NCBI GenBank assembly: GCA_016802295.1
Contig: JAESIW010000122.1
Coordinates: 409,161 to 473,160, forward strand
DNA: 64,000 nt
Reading direction: 5' to 3'
Origin: Brachionus rotundiformis
Lineage: Eukaryota; Rotifera; Eurotatoria; Ploima; Brachionidae
Shown in pieces: positions 1-10,811 of this stretch (within the stretch, counting starts at the first letter, position 1; every line of letters starts with the position of its first letter). Made by a program: the position numbers and the translations under genes. The notes under the pieces were generated by a model that saw only the letters and a program-made list of their open reading frames with translations, searched no databases and was not told the origin of the DNA.

Positions 1-440
1 TAGAAAATTTCAACTTTGAAAAAGTGCAAAAAACGCGTTTTTTTCGATATTTCAAAGTTAAATTTCTAACTCAATCCTTAACATATCAAGACAAAATTAT
101 AGTCACTTATAAAGCACTAAATTCTGAGAACTTTGGCTTTTAAAGTGCAGGAAAACTCTAAAAATTGACAGAGTAATTGCACTTTGAAATTTAAAATTTT
201 TTAAATTTTTAAATTGAATAGTCACGTTCAGGACCTTATTTCTCTATGGTCCTTTTGCCTCAATACCGAGTCCTTAATACCAATTTCAGTAAAAATTTCT
301 CTAATACAACTTTACAACATATGTTTTAATAAAAATCTTCATCAATTTATTTATTCTTTTATTTTATAAATTTATCTTTTTTATAAAAGTAGCATCAATT
401 CATTTACAAAGAATTTTATTTCTTTTTTGGTATTATTTAA
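1..440. other. AT-rich intergenic, no gene seen
   Basis: Runs of A and T with no open frame of useful length on either strand. It lies downstream of the 3' end of the RASL11-like gene, so the right part probably holds its 3' UTR. I see no repeat shared with the rest of the window. Confidence 0.5.
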
Positions 441-1650
441 TCACGATTTATTCAATATTTTGTTAAAGAAGGGAAACTTTGTTGTGTTTCTTTTTTCTTT
501 ATTAGCCTCTCTGATTGTAAAACCGTTGTTGTTGGTATTGGTGAAACTATTCGATGATGGTAATGAATTCATTTGATTTCCACTGAATGTTGATTCCCCG
601 TAACTTCCAGAATGTATCGGCGGACTTGTTGATAGATTATTAATGTTTAGTTCTGATGCATTATTTGCCTTAATATTTGGTGATTTTGCTCTTAATTTTC
701 CAGGCATTTTTGGTTTTGGGAGTTTTGAAAATATGCTACTATCTTGTTGATTGTTTTGAATTATCTCTTTTTCTCTTTTATATTCTCGTATCATTTTATG
801 GAATAATCCCTGTACTATTTCATACTCTTCACAAGACGACGACTCTTCGTGCACTATGTTAAGTGAACTGCAGCCTACATTTTTCTCTATATCGCTTATT
901 ATCGTGTTTGTTGAATCGCTTATTTGCTTGCACGAAATTGATCCATATTTTCTGAGCACATTCTCAACATCATTTTTAGATACTTTTCTTTATTTAATGG
1001 TTTAAATTTTTAATTAATTTTTACTTTTCTTTTTTTTTCCCAATTTACCTAAATCTTTCCATATCTTTTTTATTGCCAAGCAAAACCAATTTAGTGAATT
1101 TTTTTACCGAATTTTCTTCACCACTTTTTTTTATTATCTCACTCAAGCTTTCCAAATAATCCTGAATTTGAACAAAACTTTCAGCATCAATAATACTGTA
1201 AACCAAAATCATCAGATCAGACCATTTATAATATTGCTCCAAATTTTTTTTCTCCTTAATTAAATATTAAATTAAATGTGTTTCTTTAGCTCAGTGTTTG
1301 CCACTACTTTGTCATAAGTGTCCTTAATTTGCACATTCATTTCTACATTATCTATGTTTTCTATCTTGGTCCAGCATCCCTCTACAATCAAATATAATTA
1401 GCAAAAAAATCTTATGCAAAAGTTAACTACCGTAGAACGGGTCGTATTCCCCGATAAAACGCCTTGTTAGGTATTTGACAATCAAAGCTTAAGTTAATCA
1501 ATTTAATTAATTTGTTTATGTGTTTGTGTGTGTGTGTGTTCGTGTACCTGACTTTCCGCAGCCTACTGGGCCTACAAGAGATATGCATATCTCTTCCTTG
1601 GTGCTTGCCGAGCCACTTTTTAGCTGACCAAGCTTGTTCTTGTTACTCAT
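441..1650 (-). CDS. RASL11-like Ras-family small GTPase, five exons
   Basis: A Ras-superfamily GTPase that would bind GTP/GDP at membranes or in the cytosol. Exons on the minus strand are 1548-1650, 1431-1487, 1308-1381, 1049-1254 and 441-987; phases agree and give about 328 residues. The P-loop GPVGCGKS is in exon 1. Exon 2 reads LTRRFIGEYDP, like the effector region of RASL11/RERG-type proteins. Exon 3 has DTYDK where Ras has the DTAG switch II. Exon 4 carries the NKKD guanine-specificity motif. After the G domain there is a KPKMPGKLRAKSPN stretch resembling the RASL11 C-terminus, then a Ser/Asn-rich tail. There is no C-terminal CAAX cysteine, as in RASL11. The atypical switch II suggests altered GTP hydrolysis (inference). 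Start: first Met before the P-loop. The family call is firm; the RASL11 subfamily call is from remembered similarity. Confidence 0.8.
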
Positions 1651-3275
1651 TATTATTCCAAGCCAAATTGTTTTCTCTTTTTGATTATGATTTGTACTCA
1701 GATGAAAAAAAATTATAAATTTTTATTAGTTTATTGTTTATTTATCTTTAAATAAGATAAACTATAGATTTTTCAAATATGAATAAAGTCTTTAATATTG
1801 GATCAAAGGTAAACCAAAATCATAATTTAATCCAAAGCTATTGCGTTCTTGAAATGATTCCCATTATGATTGCGCAATAGTTAATAATTAATCATTAATT
1901 TATTCATTCAAGCAAATTTTATCTATCATAGTTCAGAATTTACAACCAATTCCTTATGGTAGCACGTTTCCTGGCGTTAATGGGTTTTGTTTGAATTGCT
2001 TTCTGAGCATAATTAGCATGATATGATCATTTACTTTTAGAATCTATCATAAAATTATATTATAAAATATTCCTTTAATGACGTTTTAATCTGCTTGGAG
2101 AACAAAACAGATAAAATTAATTCACCATTTTGGTTAATTAATTATTAAAAAAAAATCCAAAATTTATTAATTTTTTTCATAAATCATCAACCAAACTAGT
2201 TAAGATAATTATCTATTTTTAGAATGGAGAAAAATTTAAAAAATTTAAAAAGCTAATTTATTAAAATTAAATGCAAATATTTATTTATTCTAATATTAAA
2301 ATGTCAGACCAATCTTGAATAAAAAGAGTCCGAAAATCTCATCTTGAAAAATATTTATTTTAATTTTATTTGTAAATAAAATATTTAATCAAACTGGTTT
2401 TATGACTTTACACTTTTTTCCAAACAAATATAATTAACATTTAAAAACTTAAATTAAAATAAATAATTAAACAAAATTATTCACAATCGGACCTATATAA
2501 TTCTCGGTCCATGCGTTCACAAGCTTTTTTCGAGACATCTGACCATATTCTAAATGATAATCTAATGCTGAACTTTTCAAAAGATTTAAGCTTGGTATCT
2601 AGTCTCTAATAAATCCTTAAGAAATTATCTCTAAACTCGATTTATTTGATAATCAAACCGAAATCAAGTTAAAATCCTCTAAATTATGAAACAATGCTAT
2701 TTGTATTAGTTGGTCAAACATTAAGAGCCCTGGATTATTGGATCAAATTAAAAAATTTAAATTATTTATTTAATTTATATTCTTGTTTATTTTTAAATTT
2801 AATTTTTGTCTAATTTTTTCATTAAAATTTCATCACAGTCTTAGATTTAATCTGTTTTAAACAGGTTTTGTTGTTTGTTGATTAGATATCAACATGAGCT
2901 TAAACTGGATTTCTATTTAGGCATTTAGATTGATATAGGTCATAATAAATTTTCAAAAAAATGTTTTTCTATCTATTTAGTTGAAAATTTAAACATTAGT
3001 TTCAGATGATTGATTTTTATTATGTAATTTTAGAAATTTAAGGAGTTTTTTTTCTCAGAGAAATTAATTTTTTAGATTAATTAGTCAAATATTTGAGTTT
3101 AAGTTTAGTTTACTTAATCTAGTTAGATCCAATCTGGACAGACATTGGAACTTTTTGTCTTTAGTTATCAAATAGTCAGGCAGTGACCCAGTCTTGGTAC
3201 GCGTGGTTGTGACACTCCTCCGATCGTGCGTCTAGTATTTAAAAGATTATTTTTTTAGAAGATTATATTTGGAAT
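1651..3275. other. AT-rich intergenic
   Basis: No convincing exon seen on either strand. Around 3180-3245 there is a short less AT-rich patch ending in a TATTTAAAAG TATA-like stretch 30-40 bases before the next start codon; it is a reasonable promoter candidate for the downstream unknown gene. The rest is poly-A/T with short simple runs. Confidence 0.4.
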
Positions 3276-3824
3276 ATGGGTAAGGAAAAAGCATCAAATA
3301 AGTTCAAGACAGCATTGATGGCGTCCAAATCTCTTGGCAAACAGATGCACTCCAAGTTTGATTGTGTGCACAAATGGGCCCAGAAGAAGCTGGACTCGAT
3401 CAAGTGTGTCAAATTTAGAGATAAGCTTAAGAGTAAAAAAAAACAAGAACAAAACCAGGAATTGGAGCTTGGCAATGGAATTGTTTTTTACTCGGAGGAT
3501 GATGATTCATTAGATGAGTATTTTGACGATTTGCAGAACATTTATGAGCTTGATGTAAATAACAAATATCAGCGGAGAATTAGGGAAAAGGATGAGGATG
3601 CGGCAAATGGATTAAATAAAGAGACACATATTGACCAAACGATTTCTTTTGCCACATTGTTCAACAATTTGGATCTATTCTCGCAAGAGACCCAGTCAAT
3701 AAGAACCTACATGGACTCTGAAGAGGAATCGAACAAAGAATTGGACGAGCAAGGCTTTGTGGTTAATTTTTCAGTTGAGTGTGAAGATGTCATGACTATT
3801 CCTGGTACAATAACCAGATTTTAG
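3276..3824 (+). CDS. Unknown single-exon protein, basic N-terminus and acidic C-terminus
   Basis: I do not recognise this 182-residue protein. The first ~70 residues are strongly basic (Lys-rich, e.g. KDKLKSKKKQEQ-like composition), with no signal peptide or membrane segment. Residues ~75-90 are acidic (YSEDDDSLDEYFDD) and the C-terminal half has further acidic clusters (DSEEESNKE). This charge layout suggests a soluble, perhaps nucleic-acid- or scaffold-binding protein, but no domain is visible. Codon use is mixed and less AT-rich than the flanks, and a TATA-like stretch precedes the ATG, so I believe it is real. It may be a lineage-specific gene. Confidence 0.6.
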   Translation: MGKEKASNKFKTALMASKSLGKQMHSKFDCVHKWAQKKLDSIKCVKFRDKLKSKKKQEQNQELELGNGIVFYSEDDDSLDEYFDDLQNIYELDVNNKYQRRIREKDEDAANGLNKETHIDQTISFATLFNNLDLFSQETQSIRTYMDSEEESNKELDEQGFVVNFSVECEDVMTIPGTITRF

Positions 3825-4600
3825 GCTTAAACCGGTATATTGTAATTAATTATTTACTATTTATTTATTCTATCTAATTTTTTAAATAAATTTTTATTAA
3901 TTTTTTACTCGAGATAAAATAATCCAAGCACTTAAATAGGAAAAAATAGTATATTTGTTTATTTTTATAATATTATTATAATATTAATAAAATAATGAAT
4001 AAGACTTGGACATTTATTAAAAATTGTCAAAAATAAAATGATATTTAAATTCAAATTGACAAAAAAAAATCAAAATCTAAAATTGGTTAACAAAGTTTCT
4101 ATTGAAATGTTACTTGTTCTTTTTTAAAAAATAATGCTCAAAAATTCACCAGAAGCTGTGATTGTGCCAGTTTCATAATTTTTACGACTTTTAAATTATA
4201 TTTAATCATTTAGGTTTCTAAATTAGGTTTTGAAATTTTATTTTTGATTTAATTTAATAACTTAATTTCTAACCAATCTTAAACAAACAATGATTTGACA
4301 AAAAAAACTGTCACAAATTGGAAAAGAATAACTATTGAACTATGAATTCTAAAATTATTTAAATTTTTTAAATATATTTTAATTAAAAAAATAAAATTTT
4401 AAATAAAATAGATTGTTTTTTAATATTTAACTCATATAAATTCTTATATATAATCAGATTTCATGATTTTATTCTTTGACGAAACAGACATGGAACATTT
4501 TTAGACTGAGAAAATTTAAGTCATTTTTTTTTATATTAAGAGTCCTTTTTAATTTCATTTTTATATATAAAATCTTAAAAGGAAAGTAAAATTTTTTGAA
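3825..4600. other. AT-rich intergenic
   Basis: No gene seen. It separates the unknown single-exon gene from the lipocalin relic and is dominated by A/T runs. Confidence 0.4.
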
Positions 4601-5258
4601 ATGATATTTATCTATTTGATCTTGGTCATAAATTTCTATCTGAGCGATGGCTGTCAGCCTTCAAACACAATTAGTACCACCATACCAAATGTAACAACCA
4701 GGCCGATTACAATTAGTAGATGCAGCAGACCAAATGTTTCAGCTAATTTTGATTTAAATCAAGTATTATTAAAATAAGCTAATTGATTTAATATTCTAAA
4801 TAAATAAACAATTAAATTCTGTTTTAATCATTTTAGCTCCTTGGCTCTTGGTACAACTACATTAGTTCAAGAAATATTGTTCCTCTTCGGTGAAATATGT
4901 ACTGTTCTAACATTTTCAAGCTCAACTCCCACTCAAATGGATTTTAATGTTAAACTTTATATCAGGTAGGATAAAACTAAATTAAACAAAAAAGGTTGTT
5001 TTTATTTACTTTTTTAATAAGACAATCAAATGACAATTTTAGCTTTGATGGAGTTTTCGGAATTACCAACTATCCTTTCAATTCCTTACATAGACAGTGA
5101 ATACTTGGTTAGATATGGCTGTTGTGAATATACCAATTTTTGATCAATTCAGAAATTCGAGTACTTTTCAATTGCCAAAAAAAACAGGGCAACAGATAGC
5201 TTGAATGATGATGTTAAACCAAGCAATATTTATTCCAAATGATCCAACATGTACTTAG
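4601..5258 (+). pseudogene. Lipocalin-like secreted protein, decayed copy
   Basis: A damaged paralogue of the intact lipocalin at 33897-34674. It begins with a signal-peptide-like start (MIFIYLILVINF), keeps a Thr-rich linker and the NFDLNQ segment, then after an intron-like gap (about 4756-4837) shows LGSWYNYISS, matching the LGKWYNNVASS of the intact copy (lipocalin GxW motif). The frame then shifts between VPLR and GEICT. The last block still shows EYLVRYGCCEYTN and ends FIPNDPTCT, matching the intact FIPNDGTCNI ending, but it needs at least one more frame change. The breaks could be assembly errors, but several independent ones make a pseudogene more likely. Confidence 0.7.
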
Positions 5259-5462
5259 TAACTTTTGGCCACTAATTGAAAACAAAAAACTGAAAAAAAA
5301 CTTAATTTTTTTACTAGTTAGATAATAATAAAATAAAATGCAATTATTTATTTTTGATGATTTATTAATTGGAAATTAATTATTTCTGTTTAGTTTGTAC
5401 TAAAATCTGATAAAAACAATTCGGAATTGTAGAAAAATTTTGGAAAAATGAAGAAAAAAATT

Positions 5463-5535
5463 TGACCCCGACGTGACTCGAACACGCAACCTTCTGATCT
5501 GGAGTCAGACGCGCTACCAATTGCGCCACGGAGTC
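5463..5535 (-). tRNA. tRNA-Trp (anticodon CCA), copy 1
   Basis: A 73-base cloverleaf with no intron. The acceptor arm begins GACTCCG and ends CGGGGTC plus discriminator A. The D arm has GGCGCAATTGGTAGC (A box), the anticodon loop is CTCCAGA so the anticodon is CCA, and the T arm is GTGTTCGAGTCAC (B box). It differs only slightly from the metazoan tRNA-Trp consensus. A T run just after the gene serves as the pol III stop. It lies in inverted orientation to copies 2 and 3. Confidence 0.97.
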
Positions 5536-5595
5536 TTCTATGCAAACTTATCCTTAAACCAATGTTTTCATATTATTTTTAGTTAAAAATTAGAA
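5463..5595 (-). repeat. 133-bp inverted duplicate carrying tRNA-Trp, left copy
   Basis: The tRNA gene plus about 60 bases of its 5' flank match the reverse complement of 8143-8275 without a difference that I can see. The flank includes the motif CATTGGTTTAAGGATAAG in the tRNA sense strand. The match also runs a few T's past the 3' end of the tRNA. Confidence 0.9.
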
Positions 5596-5640
5596 TAAAA
5601 TATTTAATTAAAGTTTTATTTTTAATTTTTAAAAATCAAA

Positions 5641-6536
5641 TTAAGAATTAATTGTTTGATTAATCCAATTGATATAATTTGGTATCATAAGATAGAAACT
5701 TGGCAGTTCATTGTGACATTTGAGTGTAATTGGATCATTGAGCATAAAATTAGTCACTCCATAAAGTGTCCATCTTTTCTTGTAATAAAACATTAAAGGA
5801 CCGCCAGAGTCGCCAAAGCAAATATTTGCCAATCTCGGCGTTGGATCATAAGCACAGTAATTATTTGTTTCAAAGCCTTTACAATGATTATTATTTTGCT
5901 CATTATAAATAGTTAGGACTGCTTGGGTCAATCGATTAGTTAATGCTTTTCTGTTGTTAGATCCAGTTGAACTTCCCCTAAAAAATTTAACTATTAAATT
6001 TGATTATTAATTTTAGTCAATTTCATCTAATACCATCCAACCACCACCACACTTTTGTTAAATATCAGGCTTACATCTGTGCTTTTAGGCAAACAAATTG
6101 GTAGTCTGTTCTTATTAAAAAAAACTTTTCGGCTTAGTTTGATTATGGCCACATCGTTTTCAAGAAAATTTGAATTGTACTTTGGATGGATATAAATTCT
6201 GGATATTCTGAAAACATTTTTTGGTCTAAGTCTGTCATTTAGATTACTTGAGCCAATAACTACCACACGTGCTCGCTTGGTTGTAAAGCAATGTGCAGCT
6301 GAAATGACATGGAAATGGCTGATCAATGTTCCGCCACAATTGTGCAGAATTTTGCGCGAGCTATTCACATTTCGTATAGAAACTGTCCAAGGCCATGACG
6401 ATTGCACCGCAAACTCACCATTTATTATTCTCCCAAACATTTTGTCTCCTATTGACGGCTGTATAATCGGTCTACCACATTGCCAAGAACCTTCATAAGT
6501 AGACATAAAAAAAATCAAACCTAAAATAAACTTCAT
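5641..6536 (-). CDS. Secreted S1-family serine protease, active triad
   Basis: A chymotrypsin-fold protease of about 279 residues in two exons (6034-6536 and 5641-5977). The intron is phase 2, splitting the Trp codon of the VVVVGW|G block, as in the two sister genes. It has a signal peptide (MKFILGLIFFMS), a CGRP propeptide cysteine, an activation site GR|IING, catalytic His in SAAHC, Asp in ENDVAI and Ser in GDSGGP. The specificity residue six before the Ser is Asn (ANICFGDS), not the Asp of trypsin, so tryptic Arg/Lys specificity is not expected; the true preference is unknown. It is probably a digestive or extracellular enzyme. It is the leftmost of three related genes in the cluster. Confidence 0.9.
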
Positions 6537-7362
6537 TACTTAATTTTAAAAAAATTTAAATGATTAACATGGCGAATTTAATTGTTTAAAACATTTCAAT
6601 TAAAATTAATGATTTATTTAATGAAAAATTCAATTAGTTAATTGGATAAAATATTTCAAATTGATTCTGACATCTAGGATTCATTAGATCTAAAATATGG
6701 TTTAATTTCTCAATTAGAGTATCTGTAGAGTTTTTATGCTTGCCAATGGTAACTATTTTTCATTTTTCCATTCAAAGGTATTTATCATCAAGAATAAAAA
6801 AAAACTATATATGAAAAAATTAATTAAGTTTTTTTATTTAAATCTTGTTTAATTTATATGATGATGGTCAAGTGCCATCAGTAAAGTTTATATAATCAAA
6901 CTTGGAAATAAGCGCATAACATTTGGTTCATAAAATATCCATTGGTTAATTTAAGTTATTTTTTATGAAAATGGCTTTCAAAATTAATCAATTTCATATT
7001 TAATTATTAACAAAAATATTATTTAAATATTAATATCATTTAAGTCTTGAGAGCCTTTAAAAGACCTGTGAAATTTAATTTGCTAACATTGTACCCAATA
7101 TATTTATCTTTAGATTGAAATAGATGAATTTCGAACAAAATAATAGATTTTTTTTTATTATTTAATAAAAATAAAGCAAATATTTGATAAAGTATTTATT
7201 CTTTTTTTTTTTAATTGGAATCAAAAAGCAGTAATAAACGAGAATTATGTATAATGACTCTAAGGGCTTTAAGTATTTAAATAATGGTTGCTAAGAGAGC
7301 TCAAATTATCCTCATAAATAAATTTGGTTTTTTGATTTTAATAATATCATTTAATTTTTACA
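6537..7362. other. Intergenic region between divergent genes
   Basis: It lies between the minus-strand protease start and the plus-strand DRC12 start, so it should contain both promoters. It is very AT-rich with no exon seen and no obvious repeat. Confidence 0.4.
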
Positions 7363-8008
7363 ATGCCACCTAAAAAGAAAAAAGGTAAAAAAGGCAAGAA
7401 AAAAGGCAAGGATGGAGAGCTGACCGAAGAAGACAAGCTGAAATTGAAAACTCATGAAGTAGAAACGCTGAAAGATAATTTAGCCTTCCGTAAGGATCTG
7501 AGTAGAAAAACCAGAGCCGTCTACGAAGAACTAAAGGAGAAACTTGTCGAAACTAATAATCAGATAGAGGAAATAGAAAATGTCCACAAGGCATCAAGTG
7601 CTTATTTGACCCATCAGTACAAAACGATGCAGGTACCAGATAATTAACCAAAATGAAAATTTTTTTGCTAATTTTGTTTATTAGAATGATATGAACAATA
7701 AAATTCATCTTTTGGAAACTGAGCTGATTGCCACTCGGAAACAGCTGGAAAAAACCGAGCTACTTTTGCAACAAGAAATGCAGGCTAAACAAAGAATCAC
7801 TTTGGAAAAAGATGACCGAATAATGGATTTAGAACAGAGACTGGTAAATTTCCAAACAGGTTATGATAACATTTTAAAAGCAACTTTTGATGAAATGGCT
7901 ATTAAACTAAATGAGAAAAAGAGTTCATGGGAAAACAAAAGTGCTCAGCTTCAAACTAAAAATAAACTTTTGTTGGCCGAACTTGGCTTAAAAATACATG
8001 ACATATAA
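7363..8008 (+). CDS. DRC12: Dynein regulatory complex subunit 12 (CCDC153-like)
   Basis: A small coiled-coil protein of the nexin-dynein regulatory complex in motile cilia. Exons 7363-7632 and 7685-8008 join in phase 0 (CAG|GT ... AG|AAT) and give 197 residues, close to the family length of about 200. The N-terminus is MPPKKKKGKKGKK, the basic start typical of CCDC153. Two long coiled coils follow, and the C-terminal block (YDNILKATFDEM ... SSWENKSAQLQ ... LAELGL) matches the conserved DRC12 end, where a family-typical short tail closes the protein. It lies between a protease gene and tRNA-Trp copy 2. Its presence implies that this animal builds motile 9+2 cilia. Confidence 0.82.
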
Positions 8009-8142
8009 TTTTAATTATTTTTTTTTTGATTTTATTTAATAAATGTTTTAAATGATTTTAAGTCAAAATTTTTTTAAATTAAAAAATCATAAAAACTTAT
8101 TTATACTGATACTGATAAAATAAAATTTAATTAAAAATTTCG

Positions 8143-8275
8143 TTCTAATTTTTAACTAAAAATAATATGAAAACATTGGTTTAAGGATAAGTTTGCATAG
8201 AAGACTCCGTGGCGCAATTGGTAGCGCGTCTGACTCCAGATCAGAAGGTTGCGTGTTCGAGTCACGTCGGGGTCA
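8143..8275 (+). repeat. 133-bp inverted duplicate carrying tRNA-Trp, right copy
   Basis: The reverse complement of 5463-5595, covering about 60 bases of 5' flank and the whole tRNA gene. Homology ends a few T's after the tRNA, exactly where the GC-richer box element begins. Confidence 0.9.
8203..8275 (+). tRNA. tRNA-Trp (anticodon CCA), copy 2
   Basis: Identical in sequence to copy 1, with GACTCCG acceptor start, CTCCAGA anticodon loop (CCA) and GTTCGAGTC B box. The T-run terminator after it is short (about six T's) because a dispersed element starts roughly 13 bases downstream. Confidence 0.97.
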
Positions 8276-8288
8276 AATTTTTTGCTAT

Positions 8289-8985
8289 GTCACCCTCCTA
8301 TTTTTTCATCCGGGCTTGGGACCGGCATTGGCATAGTTATGACGGCCAACCTTTCCCTAAGAAGCCAGTGGGACGTTCATCATAAACAGCGCCACTCATC
8401 CGAGCACTTACTTAAATTGGCTGCGAACTCGGCAACTATTTAGACTAGCTTGGAACCACAAACCAAGCGACTTAAAAGTCTTAACTTAAGGCTTCCAAAG
8501 TTACGTACTGTCTGCAGAGGGTCAGCTGTACAGCAGATTCTCGCTCCTTTCGGATTCTATACTGGGAGATGGTCGAAGCCAGCGGCGCCCTCATACGACA
8601 AGACTTGGACAAAGACCCGTAGGCCTATGTACCCGCCATACAGCTCTTCTGCAGACTACGTGAAAGACCACACACACATACGATGCATGTGGCTGCCACC
8701 ACCCTCCTCTTTTTTCATCAGGGCTTGGGACCTGCGGATCGGCAGAGTTATGGTGACTGCTTTTTGATTTCATTTTTTAGAACAAAATTTTATTTTTGAA
8801 GATTCTAATTTTTTATCTCTAAAATAAATTTTAATTAAAATGAACTAAAATCAACTTGTTTTTATACTCTTCTCAACTAATTTAACCAATTTTACCACAT
8901 TCGAGTGTTTTTTTAGATAAAATTTATAAATAAAAACTAAGATTAAAAATTCTAATTTGGTAGCTAGCACTCAAGTGAATTTTTT
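8289..8985 (+). repeat. Box element, copy A (directly repeated ~55-bp boxes)
   Basis: A moderately GC-rich dispersed sequence in an AT-rich background. It opens with a box at 8289-8340 (CACCCTCCT ... CATCCGGGCTTGGGACCGGC ... AGTTATG) and repeats the box at about 8697-8762 in the same orientation. The interior shares with copy B and the 45-46 kb copies the phrase GCGCCACTCATCCGAGCACT and a TTTAGACTAGCTTGGAACC stretch. Homology to copy B (23301 onward) continues through an AT-rich 3' part to about 8985. It has no long coding potential and no recognised transposase or reverse transcriptase. It could be a non-autonomous terminal-direct-repeat element or a satellite-like composite; I cannot place its class. 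Confidence 0.8.
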
Positions 8986-9075
8986 TTAAAAAAATTCAAT
9001 TTATACCTTTTCGCTTTATTTATCTCTAATGATATATACACTTTTTTGATTGATATTTAATAATTCCTATTTGAA

Positions 9076-9148
9076 GACTCCGTGGCGCAATTGGTAGCGC
9101 GTCTGACTCCAGATCAGAAGGTTGCGTGTTCGAGTCACGTCGGGGTCA
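9076..9148 (+). tRNA. tRNA-Trp (anticodon CCA), copy 3
   Basis: The same 73-base gene as copies 1 and 2, but its 5' flank is unrelated to theirs beyond a GAA immediately before the gene. A T run follows the 3' end. It lies just beyond the 3' part of box element copy A and downstream of the minus-strand protease homologue. Confidence 0.97.
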
Positions 9149-9219
9149 AATTTTTCTTTTTTAAAAAATGGCAAAAATAATATTTTATTAATAAAAAAGT
9201 TAATGAAAATAAAAAATTT

Positions 9220-10135
9220 TCAACTATTTCTTTTAAAAACATGTATCATTTTATATATCCATCTTAGGTACCTGGGTACAATTGAATAATAACTTGGTTC
9301 TTCGTTGACACATGTAAATTCACTTGTGGTAACAGTTACAAAACTAGCAATTCCGTACAAAAACCATCTTTTTCTCCTGACCACCATCAGCGGGCTACCA
9401 GCATCGCCATAGCAAATATTCGACTTATTCTCAGTAACATCCTGTGCACAATAAGTAAAAAATTCATAATTTTTGCATCTTGGTTCTCCATTTAAAACCC
9501 TCAATTGAATTTGGTGCAAATCTGGCGACACTGATTCATAATTACTCCAGCCAGTTGTGCTACCCCTTACAAAACTCGCTTAATTAATTAAAAATAAAAT
9601 CTTCTAATTAAACTAACCATCCTGCTATGACTACATTTTTTTTAATAACAAAAGTTTCGTTTCCATTCGGTGGCAAACAAATGGTGGATATTTTTTGGCT
9701 TAAATTGAGAACTTTCTCCAATTTTAAAATGGCAATGTTGTCACCAACTCTTCTAATATTGAATTTGGGATGAATGGCAAGTCGTTTCACGCCAATGTTG
9801 TTCTCTGTGGTCAACACCTCGTCCAATCTGTGCGAACCAACTACCACTGAGAGAAATTTAACTTGCTTGTTGTAGACACAATTTGCTGCCGTGAGCACAA
9901 ACTGAAGTCTTACCAACGAACCACCGCAGATGTGATTTTTGCTTGTGCCATTGTCAAAGCGTATCGATACGACCCAAGGCCACGAATTGGCGTTTGCTGG
10001 CTCACCTGATATTATTCTGTTCAAATGTTTGTCCCTAATTGATGGTTTAATAGCCGGTATACCGCATGAATTTATCTTATCATAGTAAAAAAATAAATAA
10101 AAACCTATTAACACATTTAGCGAATTAAATATCAT
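9220..10135 (-). CDS. S1-fold protease homologue with all three catalytic residues replaced
   Basis: About 287 residues in two exons (9618-10135 and 9220-9565), with the same phase-2 intron at the GW codon as its neighbours. It has an N-terminal hydrophobic leader, CGIP propeptide cysteine and R|IISG activation site. The catalytic His is Asn (TAANC instead of TAAHC), the catalytic Asp is Asn (GDNIAIL where sisters have xNDxA), and the catalytic Ser is Ala (GDAGSP instead of GDSGGP). The frame is otherwise intact, and disulphide cysteines and fold motifs are kept, so it looks like a maintained pseudoprotease rather than a relic. Such homologues can act as cofactors, decoys or binding proteins (family knowledge); the role here is unknown. 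Confidence 0.9.
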
Positions 10136-10811
10136 ATTTTTTTATCTAATTAAAGATTGGGTCTTTAGATCTAGCTCAGTTTTATACATTTTTTGAATGT
10201 TTAATTAATAAAAAAAATTTATCTAAAATGAATCATTTTTATCATTGTTTCTAAATGATTTTTATTCAAACTGATTTGAGAAATATCTTTTGATTTTGAT
10301 TGACTTAAATTGGCGAAGTTTATTAGAGAAGATAAAAATGTTATGTGTTGTGCCAACAGTTTGGTAAAAATATCTGACTTGAGTAAAATTGTTTGTTTTA
10401 TTTAATTATAATATTTTGTTAAAAAAAATTTTAAAAATAACAATAAAAAAATAAATTTTATAAATAGATAAATCGAGTAAGAAAGTCAAAGAAACGTGAC
10501 CATAATAATATATAAACGATCTAAAATTAGAATTAAACAAGTCTAGAAAGCAAAAAAGTTGATATCTTTTAAAGCTAATAGATAATTAAATGAATTAAAT
10601 CCGGTTTATTAAGTTTATTATTATAGGAGTTTTGTTCTGTTGTTAACCGATCGATCAAAAAAATTAAAAATGACAATATAAAAACATAAACTTTTAAATT
10701 TTATTTTAAAGCAATTAATCAATGATTAATAGATAAATTTCTATTCTAATGACATAAAATATATATTAAATGAAAAATTGAAGTTTTTTTTTTTCATAAA
10801 GATAAAAAAGA
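10136..10811. promoter_or_regulatory. Shared upstream region of two head-to-head protease genes
   Basis: 676 bases between the start codons of the pseudoprotease (-) and the double-domain protease (+). It is AT-rich with no exon. It must contain both promoters. A TATA-like ATATATTAAATG lies about 50 bases before the plus-strand ATG. Confidence 0.4.

Noticed and set aside
1512..1718. Plus-strand frame with a hydrophobic N-terminus rich in Cys and Val
   Set aside because: It covers a TG-rich intron and the antisense of the P-loop exon of the RASL11-like gene.
8450..8773. Open frames of 60-105 codons in both strands of box element A, with a conserved equivalent in copy B
   Set aside because: Conservation is at DNA level because the copies are near identical. 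The frame is not shared with copies C/D and no protein family is visible.
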